Below are positions 24,256 through 31,385 of a stretch of 31,790 nucleotides of DNA, piece by piece; the first letter of the stretch is position 1, and each line of letters starts with the position of its first letter. The DNA is from a virus, in IMG/VR virus record IMGVR_UViG_3300048919_000554, positions 1-31,790 of that record; one strand, 5' to 3'. The position numbers were made by a program, and so were the translations under genes. Below the pieces are notes generated by a model. It searched no databases and was not told the DNA's origin. It saw only the letters and a program-made list of their open reading frames with translations.

Positions 24256-24271
24256 CTGTATGTTTATACAG
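24256..24271. promoter_or_regulatory. LexA (SOS) box
   Basis: CTGTATGTTTATACAG is a perfect CTGT-N8-ACAG with an A+T-rich centre. On the minus strand it overlaps the likely -10 region of a promoter whose -35 may be TTCACA just upstream, and it precedes the 60-residue gene by 24 bases. LexA would block this promoter until DNA damage. Confidence 0.92.
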
Positions 24272-24352
24272 TATCATATTGTGAATAAAAATGTGAAGTA
24301 AAAGTTCGGGTTTCACGTTCTGTATGTGCATGATATCGATGAAATTTAGTGT

Positions 24353-26569
24353 CTATTTTTGCCTCATTTTTTCTGCTAAAGCGGCGACGCGTTTGAGAAT
24401 ACTCTGAGCTCTCGCACCGTGTGACGGGCGCGCTGAGTAGATCTCGCCTTTGCTTGTTCCTCGGCACCAGTGACCGTTAATACAGCTCTTACCTCCGGCT
24501 ATCAGGTGTAGTGCTTCACCCCGGCTGATGGTTACGCCGGTATTTATATGTACCTCCTCAGTTATCCTGGCTATCGTTTCGCTCTGTTCAGCTCTACCGT
24601 GAGTGAATTTTCGCTGCTGAGCTGGCTTTTTCAGCCTGAGGCGATTGGTAAGCTGTCGCATTTCATACCTGGTTAATGGTTTGGAGAAATCAAGCTCCGG
24701 TGGATCGCTTTCGCTTCCCGTACAGTTATTGACAGAACTCCGAGAGGGCGCGGTTGCGCCCTTAACGTCAACGGCCAAATCAACGGCACGCTTCGGAACA
24801 ATCTTCCATTGCGTCAAACGGGTCAAAATAGGAGTACCAGCTCCGACCTCAGAATCGTAAACACCACGGATGCAAACCGTTTCCTCTCCATACTGGTTAA
24901 ACTCATCACGCGGTTCGTACAGCGTGCGCACCTGCAGATCGTCACGGCGAACAAACGGGCCACCTTGCGCATTTACGTAACCAGCCCAGTCACCTGCATC
25001 AGCGGCATCATGCACAGCCGCAAACTCCACGCTCAGGCCATGCGCTGTTTCTGTATCAGCGAGGCGACGCAATTCGCGGTAAACCGTCACCGGCGCACCG
25101 CCGATAAACTGAAACTGACGGATATGCCAGCGAGCCGCCCACGCAGAAACAGCGGGTGCAGTCTCTTTAAGTAACTCACCGCTTTCATCATCGGTCTCGC
25201 CATCGAGGGCGTAACCGTCAATATTTTTAGAGATGTATTTAGCGACATAACCGGTGGCACTGCCTTTCTCCGGGTCAATCGCTTCGGCGTGAAAGCGTGC
25301 TTTTTTGGCTTTGTCGCTTTTCAGTTCATGACTATCTTCCTGCCACGCGTAATCACGAATGACGCGGCGAACACGTTCGACATCCTCCGGCAACATAAAC
25401 ATGAGCATGTGCCAGTGGGGGGTTGCGTCGTGATGCGGTTCAGCGACACGGATGCCGAAAATACGGATTTCTTCCCGATGCAGTTTCGCCCTGATCCGTG
25501 CCCAAAGGCTGGTGAGATAACCCTGAGTATCTGACGGGCTGGCACCTTTCCATTTGCTGTTACGGTATCCCGCTTTGGTTGTGGCGTGATATTTCGATGG
25601 CGCAGTGAGGGTGTAAAATTCCCCGACATAGCCGAGTTCATTGCAGATGTTTTCGAAACCCCGAATACGCGTCATGAGCTCGCAACGGCGGATTGCAGGA
25701 TTAGCGACCGAGCCGTCATATTTCTCAATCAGGCTAATCCGGTTGCCTTCTTCATCCTCAAGTTCCAGCCCCTTGAGAAACTCACGCGTCCGTCGCTTTT
25801 GTTCGCGCCAGTCTGTTACGCAGTTTTTGCTCGCATAGACATGTTTTTTCTTACTGACATTACCGACAGCAATTTGCAGATGCTCGCGCCACGCAGACGC
25901 AACACGACGCAAACGGCCACGCCACCATGTTTCGGTAAACATGCGGATCACAGCGGGTGCAATGTCATTTTTGTCGAAAAATTTCTTTGTCACTCGCTCC
26001 CAGTGAGGAGGGGTGACATTGAATTGTTGAGTGATAAAACCGGCGTGCATGTACCAGGTATAAAGCGTTTTGAACTCACCAGAGCTGGCGTCGTCGATAT
26101 TAGCCAGCTCTGAGCGGATGAAGTTAGCAATGTCACCGGCCAGCAGATCGATATCCGCGCGCGCCATATCCGGGAGACGGTTAAATCTGGCAATCATATT
26201 CACCATACGTGACGCCAGATATTGCATTAACTGAGTATCAAAATGACCACCGAAAACAGCGGCAGAAACGTCGCTTTTGATGCTGGTACATTCATATTTT
26301 TTTGCGACCAGTTCGAGACGCGGCAATGCCTTTTTGCAGAAGCTGATTAAAAAGGCATTGGCTCGTTCACTGCCCTGCGTTTGCTCCAGTACGGTAGCAG
26401 TGCGGTTAACCTCAAATCGTACGCACTCCGGCTGATGGGCAAGCGCCTTTCGCGCATGCAGCAAAGCCGCGAACATTCTGTCGCGGCGGTGCTGTTGCTC
26501 ATAGGTGAGATATGGGCTGGCTAATGCAGACCCTGGAATGTTCCACGGGTAAGCAAACTGAATAGCCAA
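24353..26569 (-). CDS. A: Replication initiation endonuclease GpA (rolling circle)
   Basis: The 738-residue product (761 in P2) nicks the phage origin and starts rolling-circle replication with host Rep helicase. The HUH motif is TPHWHMLMFM (383-392) and the two active tyrosines are in YVAKYISK (Y441 and Y445). In P2 the same pair performs alternating strand transfer. The N-terminal half contains the MFAALLHARKAL and WWRGRLRRVASAWREH segments typical of the family. P2 has its origin within A; I could not place it here. It is the last large gene of the early operon. Confidence 0.96.
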   Translation of the reverse strand: MAIQFAYPWNIPGSALASPYLTYEQQHRRDRMFAALLHARKALAHQPECVRFEVNRTATVLEQTQGSERANAFLISFCKKALPRLELVAKKYECTSIKSDVSAAVFGGHFDTQLMQYLASRMVNMIARFNRLPDMARADIDLLAGDIANFIRSELANIDDASSGEFKTLYTWYMHAGFITQQFNVTPPHWERVTKKFFDKNDIAPAVIRMFTETWWRGRLRRVASAWREHLQIAVGNVSKKKHVYASKNCVTDWREQKRRTREFLKGLELEDEEGNRISLIEKYDGSVANPAIRRCELMTRIRGFENICNELGYVGEFYTLTAPSKYHATTKAGYRNSKWKGASPSDTQGYLTSLWARIRAKLHREEIRIFGIRVAEPHHDATPHWHMLMFMLPEDVERVRRVIRDYAWQEDSHELKSDKAKKARFHAEAIDPEKGSATGYVAKYISKNIDGYALDGETDDESGELLKETAPAVSAWAARWHIRQFQFIGGAPVTVYRELRRLADTETAHGLSVEFAAVHDAADAGDWAGYVNAQGGPFVRRDDLQVRTLYEPRDEFNQYGEETVCIRGVYDSEVGAGTPILTRLTQWKIVPKRAVDLAVDVKGATAPSRSSVNNCTGSESDPPELDFSKPLTRYEMRQLTNRLRLKKPAQQRKFTHGRAEQSETIARITEEVHINTGVTISRGEALHLIAGGKSCINGHWCRGTSKGEIYSARPSHGARAQSILKRVAALAEKMRQK

Positions 26570-26570
26570 T

Positions 26571-26792
26571 TCATACCCCCCGATAGTGCTTTAATTTAAG
26601 CTCTGTGATTTGCTGGCAGGTAACGCAAAAAATCACCCCTGATATCGCTACACGTCGAGCCTCAGGAATTGGTGCGTCACACTCTTCGCACAGCAGGCGA
26701 GACGGTGCTGCATTACGGCTGCGAGCATTGCTGATGTGGCGTTCGCGGTCTTCCTGCTCACGCTGTTGTGCTAAATCCATTGCGTCGGCCAT
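26571..26792 (-). CDS. TraR/DksA-type zinc-finger protein
   Basis: The 73-residue protein has a four-cysteine zinc finger, CEECDAP followed by FCVTCQ, in the TraR/DksA C4 arrangement, and an N-terminal helical segment (MADAMDLAQQREQEDRERHI). Small DksA-like proteins of P2-like phages lie directly before gene A. They may bind the RNA polymerase secondary channel, but the short N-terminal coiled coil here leaves that open. It starts on the last base of the previous gene's stop. Confidence 0.88.
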   Translation of the reverse strand: MADAMDLAQQREQEDRERHISNARSRNAAPSRLLCEECDAPIPEARRVAISGVIFCVTCQQITELKLKHYRGV

Positions 26793-27019
26793 TAGTGCAG
26801 CTCCTGTGATTCGTTCTCAAAGCGGCAGGCTTCGCGGCGCAGCAATTCGGCGGCTTCTGTGCCGTTCATGCCCTCTTTGGTGATGTGGATAGCCAGCGCC
26901 TCAAGGCGGATTGAAACAGCGAGGGCGCGGTCTTTGCGTTCTTCTTTTCTGGCATCTGTCAGCAATACGGCCAGCGCATCGCTGTCAGTTTTAAAACTAA
27001 GAGATTCGGTATTACGCAT
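26792..27019 (-). CDS. DUF2732-type small early protein
   Basis: This 75-residue, highly charged and mostly helical protein (TDARKEERKDRALAVSIRLEALA, EAAELLRREACRFE) resembles the DUF2732 proteins of P2-like early operons. It has no known function to my knowledge. It overlaps the zinc-finger gene by one base and has GGAG about ten bases before the ATG. Confidence 0.8.
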   Translation of the reverse strand: MRNTESLSFKTDSDALAVLLTDARKEERKDRALAVSIRLEALAIHITKEGMNGTEAAELLRREACRFENESQELH

Positions 27020-27086
27020 AAGTAATTCTCCTGATTTCAGGCAATAAAATGCCCGGCGGGTTTACGCCATTAATTTTTGATCTGGA

Positions 27087-27425
27087 TTAATTCGGCATGG
27101 TTAGCCGTTTTGGAAATAAGCTCACTACTGCGCGAAAATGATTCATTGCGGTAATAAGCGCTTTTTTCTCCTCAGTAGTCAGCTCACTTAATTTGAGCTC
27201 ATGGCGAGCATTCGGGATTTTTGCCAGATAGAAAATGGCGGACAAAGCACGGTTATTTTCTTCAAACAGCGGATCGCGCTTATCACGCATATCAGCAACA
27301 AAGCGCTCAAGCTCTTTACCGCTATCACCCCAGTGTTTCGCTCGCAGTTCTGCAACGTAGTTGAGACCGGCCAGGCGCTCACCGGCCATTAACGGCGCAG
27401 CTTGAGGCACAGCTTCGATAGCCAT
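27087..27425 (-). CDS. DUF5347-type early protein
   Basis: The 112-residue product (MAIEAVPQAAPLMAGERLAGLNYVAELR) resembles the DUF5347 proteins found between the fil gene and A in 186-like phages. It is helical and charged, without catalytic motifs that I can identify. Its start overlaps the upstream gene by 37 bases, so translation is likely coupled. The 67 bases after it hold no gene. Confidence 0.75.
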   Translation of the reverse strand: MAIEAVPQAAPLMAGERLAGLNYVAELRAKHWGDSGKELERFVADMRDKRDPLFEENNRALSAIFYLAKIPNARHELKLSELTTEEKKALITAMNHFRAVVSLFPKRLTMPN

Positions 27426-27589
27426 GAATCCCCCTTATAGCGGGAAGATAAACCAGCCAGTAAATCGGCCTGTGATCGGCTCGGGTGCCAGCGCTTGCCA
27501 TCTTTCCCCATGATCCAGCCGTGACCGCAGTGCATGGCCGGGCTTTGCTTAATGAGAAGAGAGGCTAATGATGGTTCGTTTTTCAACAT
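27389..27589 (-). CDS. fil: Fil-like phage filamentation protein (DUF2724)
   Basis: Read from 27589 (MLKNEPSLASLLIKQSPAMH) the product is 66 residues. The core HGWIMGKDGKRWHPSRSQADLL is that of the DUF2724/Fil group. Phage 186 Fil arrests cell division when expressed and sits right after cII, as here. GAGG lies six bases before the chosen ATG. The longer frame from 27646 would enter cII and is unlikely. Confidence 0.78.
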   Translation of the reverse strand: MLKNEPSLASLLIKQSPAMHCGHGWIMGKDGKRWHPSRSQADLLAGLSSRYKGDSWLSKLCLKLRR

Positions 27590-27596
27590 GGCCACC

Positions 27597-28106
27597 TCAC
27601 ATAAGTCCGAAGGACGCGCCAATACCACTAACGGTATCAACCGCACTTGCCATTGCGGGATTAGCCTGGAGGCGAGCCTGTAAAGCTAGGGCCGAAAGCG
27701 AGAGCATACGAATACCGGCATTAACACTTTCAATCATGGTGCTCTTACGAGCTGAGGTCAGGCGTTCAGTTGAAACTGCGCCGCTTGCCAGTTCGCCGAG
27801 TTCACTCATGGCGCGCATGACGTAGGACTGCAATTTTTCTTTCGCCAGTTCGTTAACCGGCACGCAAGGCAGACAATGGATCTGAGCCAGAAAACCATCG
27901 ACGAGAGTCGAGTCTTCGGTCAGGTCAGTCAGTAGCCACAATTCAGGCGGTTTGAACTGGTGAGGTTGTTCAGGGTTGAGTTTGTTACGTAACGTTTGAA
28001 CATTCATCCCCGCACGCTCTGACAGCTTCGCCATGTTGTGACGCTTCGCAAAAGCCCGGCACGCTTCGTCGTAGTGGGGATGTTTGGAAACTTGAAAATC
28101 AAACAT
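27597..28106 (-). CDS. cII: CII lysogeny-establishment regulator (186 type)
   Basis: This 169-residue protein is the 186-type CII activator, unrelated to lambda CII, that switches on a promoter for the CI gene early in infection. HYDEACRAFAKRHNMAKLSERAGMNVQTLRNKLNPE is a helix-turn-helix typical of the phage regulatory CII family. The length equals that of 186 CII as I recall it. GAGGAAAAACGC precedes the ATG. It lies directly after apl in the early operon. Confidence 0.93.
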   Translation of the reverse strand: MFDFQVSKHPHYDEACRAFAKRHNMAKLSERAGMNVQTLRNKLNPEQPHQFKPPELWLLTDLTEDSTLVDGFLAQIHCLPCVPVNELAKEKLQSYVMRAMSELGELASGAVSTERLTSARKSTMIESVNAGIRMLSLSALALQARLQANPAMASAVDTVSGIGASFGLM

Positions 28107-28141
28107 GCGTTTTTCCTCATTAGCTTAAATAATCGAGTTAT

Positions 28142-28366
28142 TCAGGCGGCTACGTAGCGACAATTTAGGCCTTGAGCGAGAAGTCGCGCGCGGAAGGCAA
28201 CCATGTTGATGCGAGCGGCTCCACCGTCTTTTTTGCGTGGCATCAGCAGAAGGTCACCATCAGTAACCATCTGTTTTACAGTGCGAATGCTGTAGCCGTA
28301 GCGTTCAGCGAATTCGTCATAAGTCATAAGATCTGCGCCGGATGGGATTGCAATTTGTGGAGTCAT
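28142..28366 (-). CDS. apl: Apl/Cox-type excisionase and repressor
   Basis: The 74-residue protein has a winged or plain helix-turn-helix of the Cox/Apl group (MTYDEFAERYGYSIRTVKQMVTDGDLLLMPRKK). In P2-like phages this protein represses the lysogenic promoter and assists excision by the integrase. It is the first gene leftward from the switch region, divergent from cI. GAGG lies nine bases before the ATG. Call by size, position and motif. Confidence 0.88.
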   Translation of the reverse strand: MTPQIAIPSGADLMTYDEFAERYGYSIRTVKQMVTDGDLLLMPRKKDGGAARINMVAFRARLLAQGLNCRYVAA

Positions 28367-28421
28367 AAGTGATCATCCTCGGTTAAGTGTTATTTCAGTG
28401 CATTGGCGTGCATTTTTCAGG

Positions 28422-28450
28422 TTGAAGCGAAATCTAACCTTATTTATTTG
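28422..28450 (+). promoter_or_regulatory. Possible pL-type lysogenic promoter
   Basis: TTGAAG (28422-28427) and TATTTG (28445-28450), 17 bases apart, point toward cI. The -10 is poor. If real, it faces the lytic promoter with overlapping transcripts, the arrangement known in phage 186. Confidence 0.35.
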
Positions 28451-28459
28451 AGGTGTCAA
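28431..28459 (-). promoter_or_regulatory. pR-type lytic promoter before apl
   Basis: On the minus strand a consensus TTGACA (28459-28454) and TAGATT (28436-28431) are 17 bases apart. They lie about 65-90 bases before apl, the first early gene. The -35 lies inside the palindrome at 28446-28461, so a protein bound there would block the promoter. Confidence 0.72.
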
Positions 28460-28461
28460 AT
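28446..28461. promoter_or_regulatory. Candidate CI operator palindrome
   Basis: ATTTGA-GGTG-TCAAAT is a perfect 6-bp inverted repeat with a 4-base spacer that covers the -35 of the lytic promoter and lies 30 bases before cI. This is the place for a CI site. I do not see clear additional copies in the gap. Confidence 0.55.
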
Positions 28462-28491
28462 TGGATTTTTGCGATTACTCGGATTTTTAAG

Positions 28492-29070
28492 ATGAAACTT
28501 GACGAACTAGAAGGTGGGAAAGCTGTGTTACAGCGCATGCTGGACGCTTATGGTTTCACTATGCAAAAGCAGCTTGGCGATATGCACGAACTGTCATCTG
28601 GGACGATCAGCACATGGATAAGACGAGATTATTTTCCTGGTGATGTGGTGGTTGCTTGTGCTCTGGATACAGGAGTATCGCTTCGCTGGTTGGCGACAGG
28701 GAAGGGGAGTAAGTACGATACAGATCATACCGGTGGCAAGATGAAGACGTTAACTCGTTTCGATATCTTGGCTGGCAACCTGGTTGAAAATGATAAATGG
28801 ATAGTTGATGAGTCGCTGCTCTCAGATGCGATAACGAGCCCAAAGTATGTTTGCAAGGGGCAGAGCTCATGGATTGTCGATTTTGACACAACGGACATCT
28901 CTAATGGCCGTTGGCTTCTGAGCATCGATGGCGATCATGACATTTATGATGTTGCGAGAATTCCAGGCAATAAAATCAAGGTAAGCAATTCGGGTACTGA
29001 TTTTCAATGCGCGGTATCAGAGGTTGAATGCATTGGCTTGGTACATCTCACCCTGAGCAGAACAAACTAA
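28492..29070 (+). CDS. cI: CI immunity repressor (186 type)
   Basis: Read from 28492 (MKLDELEGGKAVLQRMLDAY) the product is 192 residues, the length of 186 CI. A helix-turn-helix spans about residues 20-50 (GFTMQKQLGDMHELSSGTIS). GVSLRWLATGKG at 61-72 ends the DNA-binding domain. The C-terminal domain has no Ala-Gly cleavage site or Ser-Lys pair of the LexA type that I can see, so induction would need an antirepressor, consistent with the LexA-box gene. The longer reading from 28453 lacks a better ribosome-binding site and would cross the operator. It is followed by int after seven bases. Confidence 0.92.
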   Translation: MKLDELEGGKAVLQRMLDAYGFTMQKQLGDMHELSSGTISTWIRRDYFPGDVVVACALDTGVSLRWLATGKGSKYDTDHTGGKMKTLTRFDILAGNLVENDKWIVDESLLSDAITSPKYVCKGQSSWIVDFDTTDISNGRWLLSIDGDHDIYDVARIPGNKIKVSNSGTDFQCAVSEVECIGLVHLTLSRTN

Positions 29071-29077
29071 AAGAATT

Positions 29078-30106
29078 ATGGCGATAAAAAAACTTACCTC
29101 TGGTGAATGGCTTTGTGACTTCCGTGTCGATGGTGCCGAAAGTCGTCGTGTGCGGAAGAAGTTTTCGACCAAAGGTGAAGCGGCAGCCTACGAACAATAT
29201 TATCGTGAAGAGGCTCAAAATAAGCCGTGGATGGGGGAGAAGGAAGACCGTCGACGTCTGAGCGAGCTGATTGAGCTTTGGCATAATCTACATGGTCAGT
29301 CGCTAGAGGCCAGTAAATCTAGGTTAGCCAAACTACATATTGTTTGCCGTGGATTAGGGAATCCGATTGCGGCACAACTCACTGCCAAAGATTTTGCTCA
29401 CTATCGTGATAAAAGACTGAAGGGCGAAATTGACAATGGCTACCATGCGAACCCCGAAAAGTGGATAGCCAAACCGGTTACTGTAAATAGGGAACAGCAA
29501 TATCTTGTAGCTGTTTTCAATGAGCTTAAGCGATTAGGGGAGTGGGAGCTGCCAAACCCTCTTGAAGGCGTTAGAGTATTCAAAGAAGCTGAAAAGGAAA
29601 TGTCATGGCTAACTCAGGCGCAAATTCGCGAATTGCTTGATGCTTGTGAGTCATACGGGAAAATATACTTAACCCGCATCGTGAAGGTATGCCTTGCGAC
29701 CGGTGCCCGATGGAGTGAAGCTGAACGTCTAACGCATTCGCAACTTTCACCCCACAAGCTGACCTTTACAAAAACAAAGGGAAAGAAGAACCGCACGGTT
29801 CCGATCCCACGGTGGCTCTATGATGAGTTGTCTCCTCTGCAGGGGAGAATGTTTCATCCCTGCTATCAGGAGTTCAAGAAAATGCTTGCCTTGACCGATA
29901 TAAAGTTAGCAGAAGGGCAGAAGACGCATGTGCTACGCCATACATTTGCGAGCCATTTTATGATGAATGGTGGCAATATTCTAGTACTTCAAAGAATTCT
30001 TGGGCATGCAAATATTCGTGAAACTATGCGTTATGCTCATTTTTCTCCAGATCATTTAGAAGAGGCGGTATGTTTCAACCCTTTGTCTCATTTACAGGTG
30101 AAATAG
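29078..30106 (+). CDS. int: Tyrosine integrase
   Basis: The 342-residue recombinase (337 in P2) integrates at rplS. The N-terminal arm-binding domain is MAIKKLTSGEWLCDFR. Catalytic residues are R211 (ATGARWSEAERL), H284 and R287 (HVLRHTF), H310 (ILGH) and Y319 (MRYAHF). It lies seven bases downstream of cI, in the same direction, so the two are probably one lysogenic transcript as in 186. Its stop codon directly touches the start of the RelA/SpoT-domain gene, which is unusual for P2-like phages, where int normally ends next to attP. Confidence 0.96.
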   Translation: MAIKKLTSGEWLCDFRVDGAESRRVRKKFSTKGEAAAYEQYYREEAQNKPWMGEKEDRRRLSELIELWHNLHGQSLEASKSRLAKLHIVCRGLGNPIAAQLTAKDFAHYRDKRLKGEIDNGYHANPEKWIAKPVTVNREQQYLVAVFNELKRLGEWELPNPLEGVRVFKEAEKEMSWLTQAQIRELLDACESYGKIYLTRIVKVCLATGARWSEAERLTHSQLSPHKLTFTKTKGKKNRTVPIPRWLYDELSPLQGRMFHPCYQEFKKMLALTDIKLAEGQKTHVLRHTFASHFMMNGGNILVLQRILGHANIRETMRYAHFSPDHLEEAVCFNPLSHLQVK

Positions 30107-31129
30107 ATGGAAGACATTGAAGATAAATATGCAGTAAGGAAACCTAAGTTTGATGGTTTAATGACAGCCTTAAAGTTTTCTCTCTCGCAGATTATAGTAA
30201 AAAAAGATATATCATTGTTTGAGCTTGATGGAAGGGTAAAAACTTTAGATTCTATTAGAAATAAGATGTTGCGCAAGTCATACATAGATCCTTTTGATGA
30301 CATTGAAGATATTTGTGGCTTGAGAATTGTCTGCTATTACACATCTGATATGGATGCGGTTGCTGAGTTGATCAAAGAAGAGTTCCACGTTCTTGAAGAG
30401 TCTGATAAGCAAAAAGAGGCAGAAGATGATAGGTTTGGGTACTTGTCAAGGCACTATATTGTTAAGCTTAAAAATGAGTGGCTAACTGCACCTTTATATA
30501 CTGATTATGAAGGGCTGAAGTTCGAGATACAATTGAGAACAATGCTAATGCATACATGGGCTGCTATTAGTCATAAATTACTTTATAAAAAGGAGAGTGA
30601 CGCACCGCGAGAAGTTAAACGACGTTTGAACAGGTTAAGCGCATTGATTGAACTTGCGGATGAGCAGTTTAATGCTATCCGACAAATAAAAAACGAATAT
30701 GTTGCTAAGCTTGAGAGTGATGAAGGTGATAAAAATACACCTCTTAATTCAGATGGTCTAATTTTACTTGTTAATAAATACTCACCTGGCAGAATCACAA
30801 AAGATGACGATATACCTCAATTTCTCTCTGAAATTGAAAATTATAATATGACGATTTCTGACTTTGAATACAAAATTAAGTTGTGTTTACCCTACCTCGA
30901 TGAGCTAGAAGAGAAGATACTGCGAGCACAAGGTTTTGGCAATCTGCCTGTATGGACCATTGCTGGTTATTGCAGGACAGTTATGGATATGACGTCTGAC
31001 GATTACTACGAGGGGAGATGGGATAATACCACATCATTGCAAGACGTAGGGGAGCCGAATAGTTTTTGGAGTCAATGGCGACAACTCATTGCCGAGTACA
31101 GTTCAAAAGTTAAGTCTAGTATGCATTGA
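30107..31129 (+). CDS. RelA/SpoT-domain nucleotide synthetase, candidate toxSAS/CapRel-like defence protein
   Basis: This 340-residue protein has an apparently intact (p)ppGpp-synthetase-fold domain in its first 165 residues: GRVKTLDS (42-49), DIEDICGLRI (65-74), GYLSRHY (111-117), EIQLRT (140-145) and WAAISHKLLYK (151-161). There is no HD hydrolase domain and no TGS or ACT domain, so it is not housekeeping RelA or SpoT. The C-terminal half (170-340) is helical and unlike anything I recognise. Single-gene CapRel proteins of similar length combine a toxic synthetase with a C-terminal inhibitory and phage-sensing part. The ATG follows the int stop with no gap and AGGTGA seven bases upstream. 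No separate antitoxin gene is visible. Substrate (GTP or tRNA) is unknown. Confidence 0.88.
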   Translation: MEDIEDKYAVRKPKFDGLMTALKFSLSQIIVKKDISLFELDGRVKTLDSIRNKMLRKSYIDPFDDIEDICGLRIVCYYTSDMDAVAELIKEEFHVLEESDKQKEAEDDRFGYLSRHYIVKLKNEWLTAPLYTDYEGLKFEIQLRTMLMHTWAAISHKLLYKKESDAPREVKRRLNRLSALIELADEQFNAIRQIKNEYVAKLESDEGDKNTPLNSDGLILLVNKYSPGRITKDDDIPQFLSEIENYNMTISDFEYKIKLCLPYLDELEEKILRAQGFGNLPVWTIAGYCRTVMDMTSDDYYEGRWDNTTSLQDVGEPNSFWSQWRQLIAEYSSKVKSSMH

Positions 31130-31228
31130 TGACCATATTCTGCCCACACAGCATGTTTTTCACCGCATTTGGCTGCACCAGAGATACATATAACTAACTG
31201 TTTATAATAAAAAATGTATATTTATCAA

Positions 31229-31236
31229 TGTGGTGG
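31229..31236 (+). promoter_or_regulatory. Possible integrase arm site near attR
   Basis: TGTGGTGG differs in two positions from the TGTGGACA octamer repeated beside attL and lies seven bases before the attR core. It may be an arm or core-flanking site; one weak copy is thin evidence. Confidence 0.3.
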
Positions 31237-31242
31237 GTTAAA

Positions 31243-31258
31243 AGCGTCTGAACTAAGA
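31243..31258 (+). repeat. attR core, 16-bp direct repeat with attL
   Basis: This is an exact copy of the sequence at 107-122 that contains the rplS stop. Downstream sequence from here on is the original host DNA, starting with the rplS terminator. Confidence 0.93.
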
Positions 31259-31281
31259 CTCGCTTAAGCAACATCCTGTTA

Positions 31282-31312
31282 AAAGGGCTGGCCGCAAGGC
31301 CGGCCCTTTTTT
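31282..31312 (+). terminator. Original host rplS terminator
   Basis: AAGGGCTGGCC-GCAA-GGCCGGCCCTT forms an 11-bp stem with one G-U pair and a GCAA loop, followed by a T run. It belonged to the trmD-rplS transcript and has been separated from rplS by the prophage. It now could stop transcripts leaving the RelA/SpoT-domain gene. Confidence 0.92.
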
Positions 31313-31385
31313 ATGTAAATCCGCGCCGCTTGTTAACCTTCGTTTCATAAATCATTTACAATAGCCGCTCTCTAGCGGAGGGCAA

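Noticed and set aside
24131-24331. Alternative minus-strand frame of 66 codons overlapping the LexA box
   Set aside because: It would be translated across the operator and promoter and has no ribosome-binding site, while the 60-codon frame has an excellent one.
25586-26113. Plus-strand open frame of 175 codons opposite gene A
   Set aside because: It is antisense to the replication endonuclease and shows no family features or start signals.
30107-31129. Housekeeping RelA or SpoT
   Set aside because: The protein has only the synthetase domain and lacks the HD, TGS and ACT regions; its place beside int and attR marks it as phage cargo.
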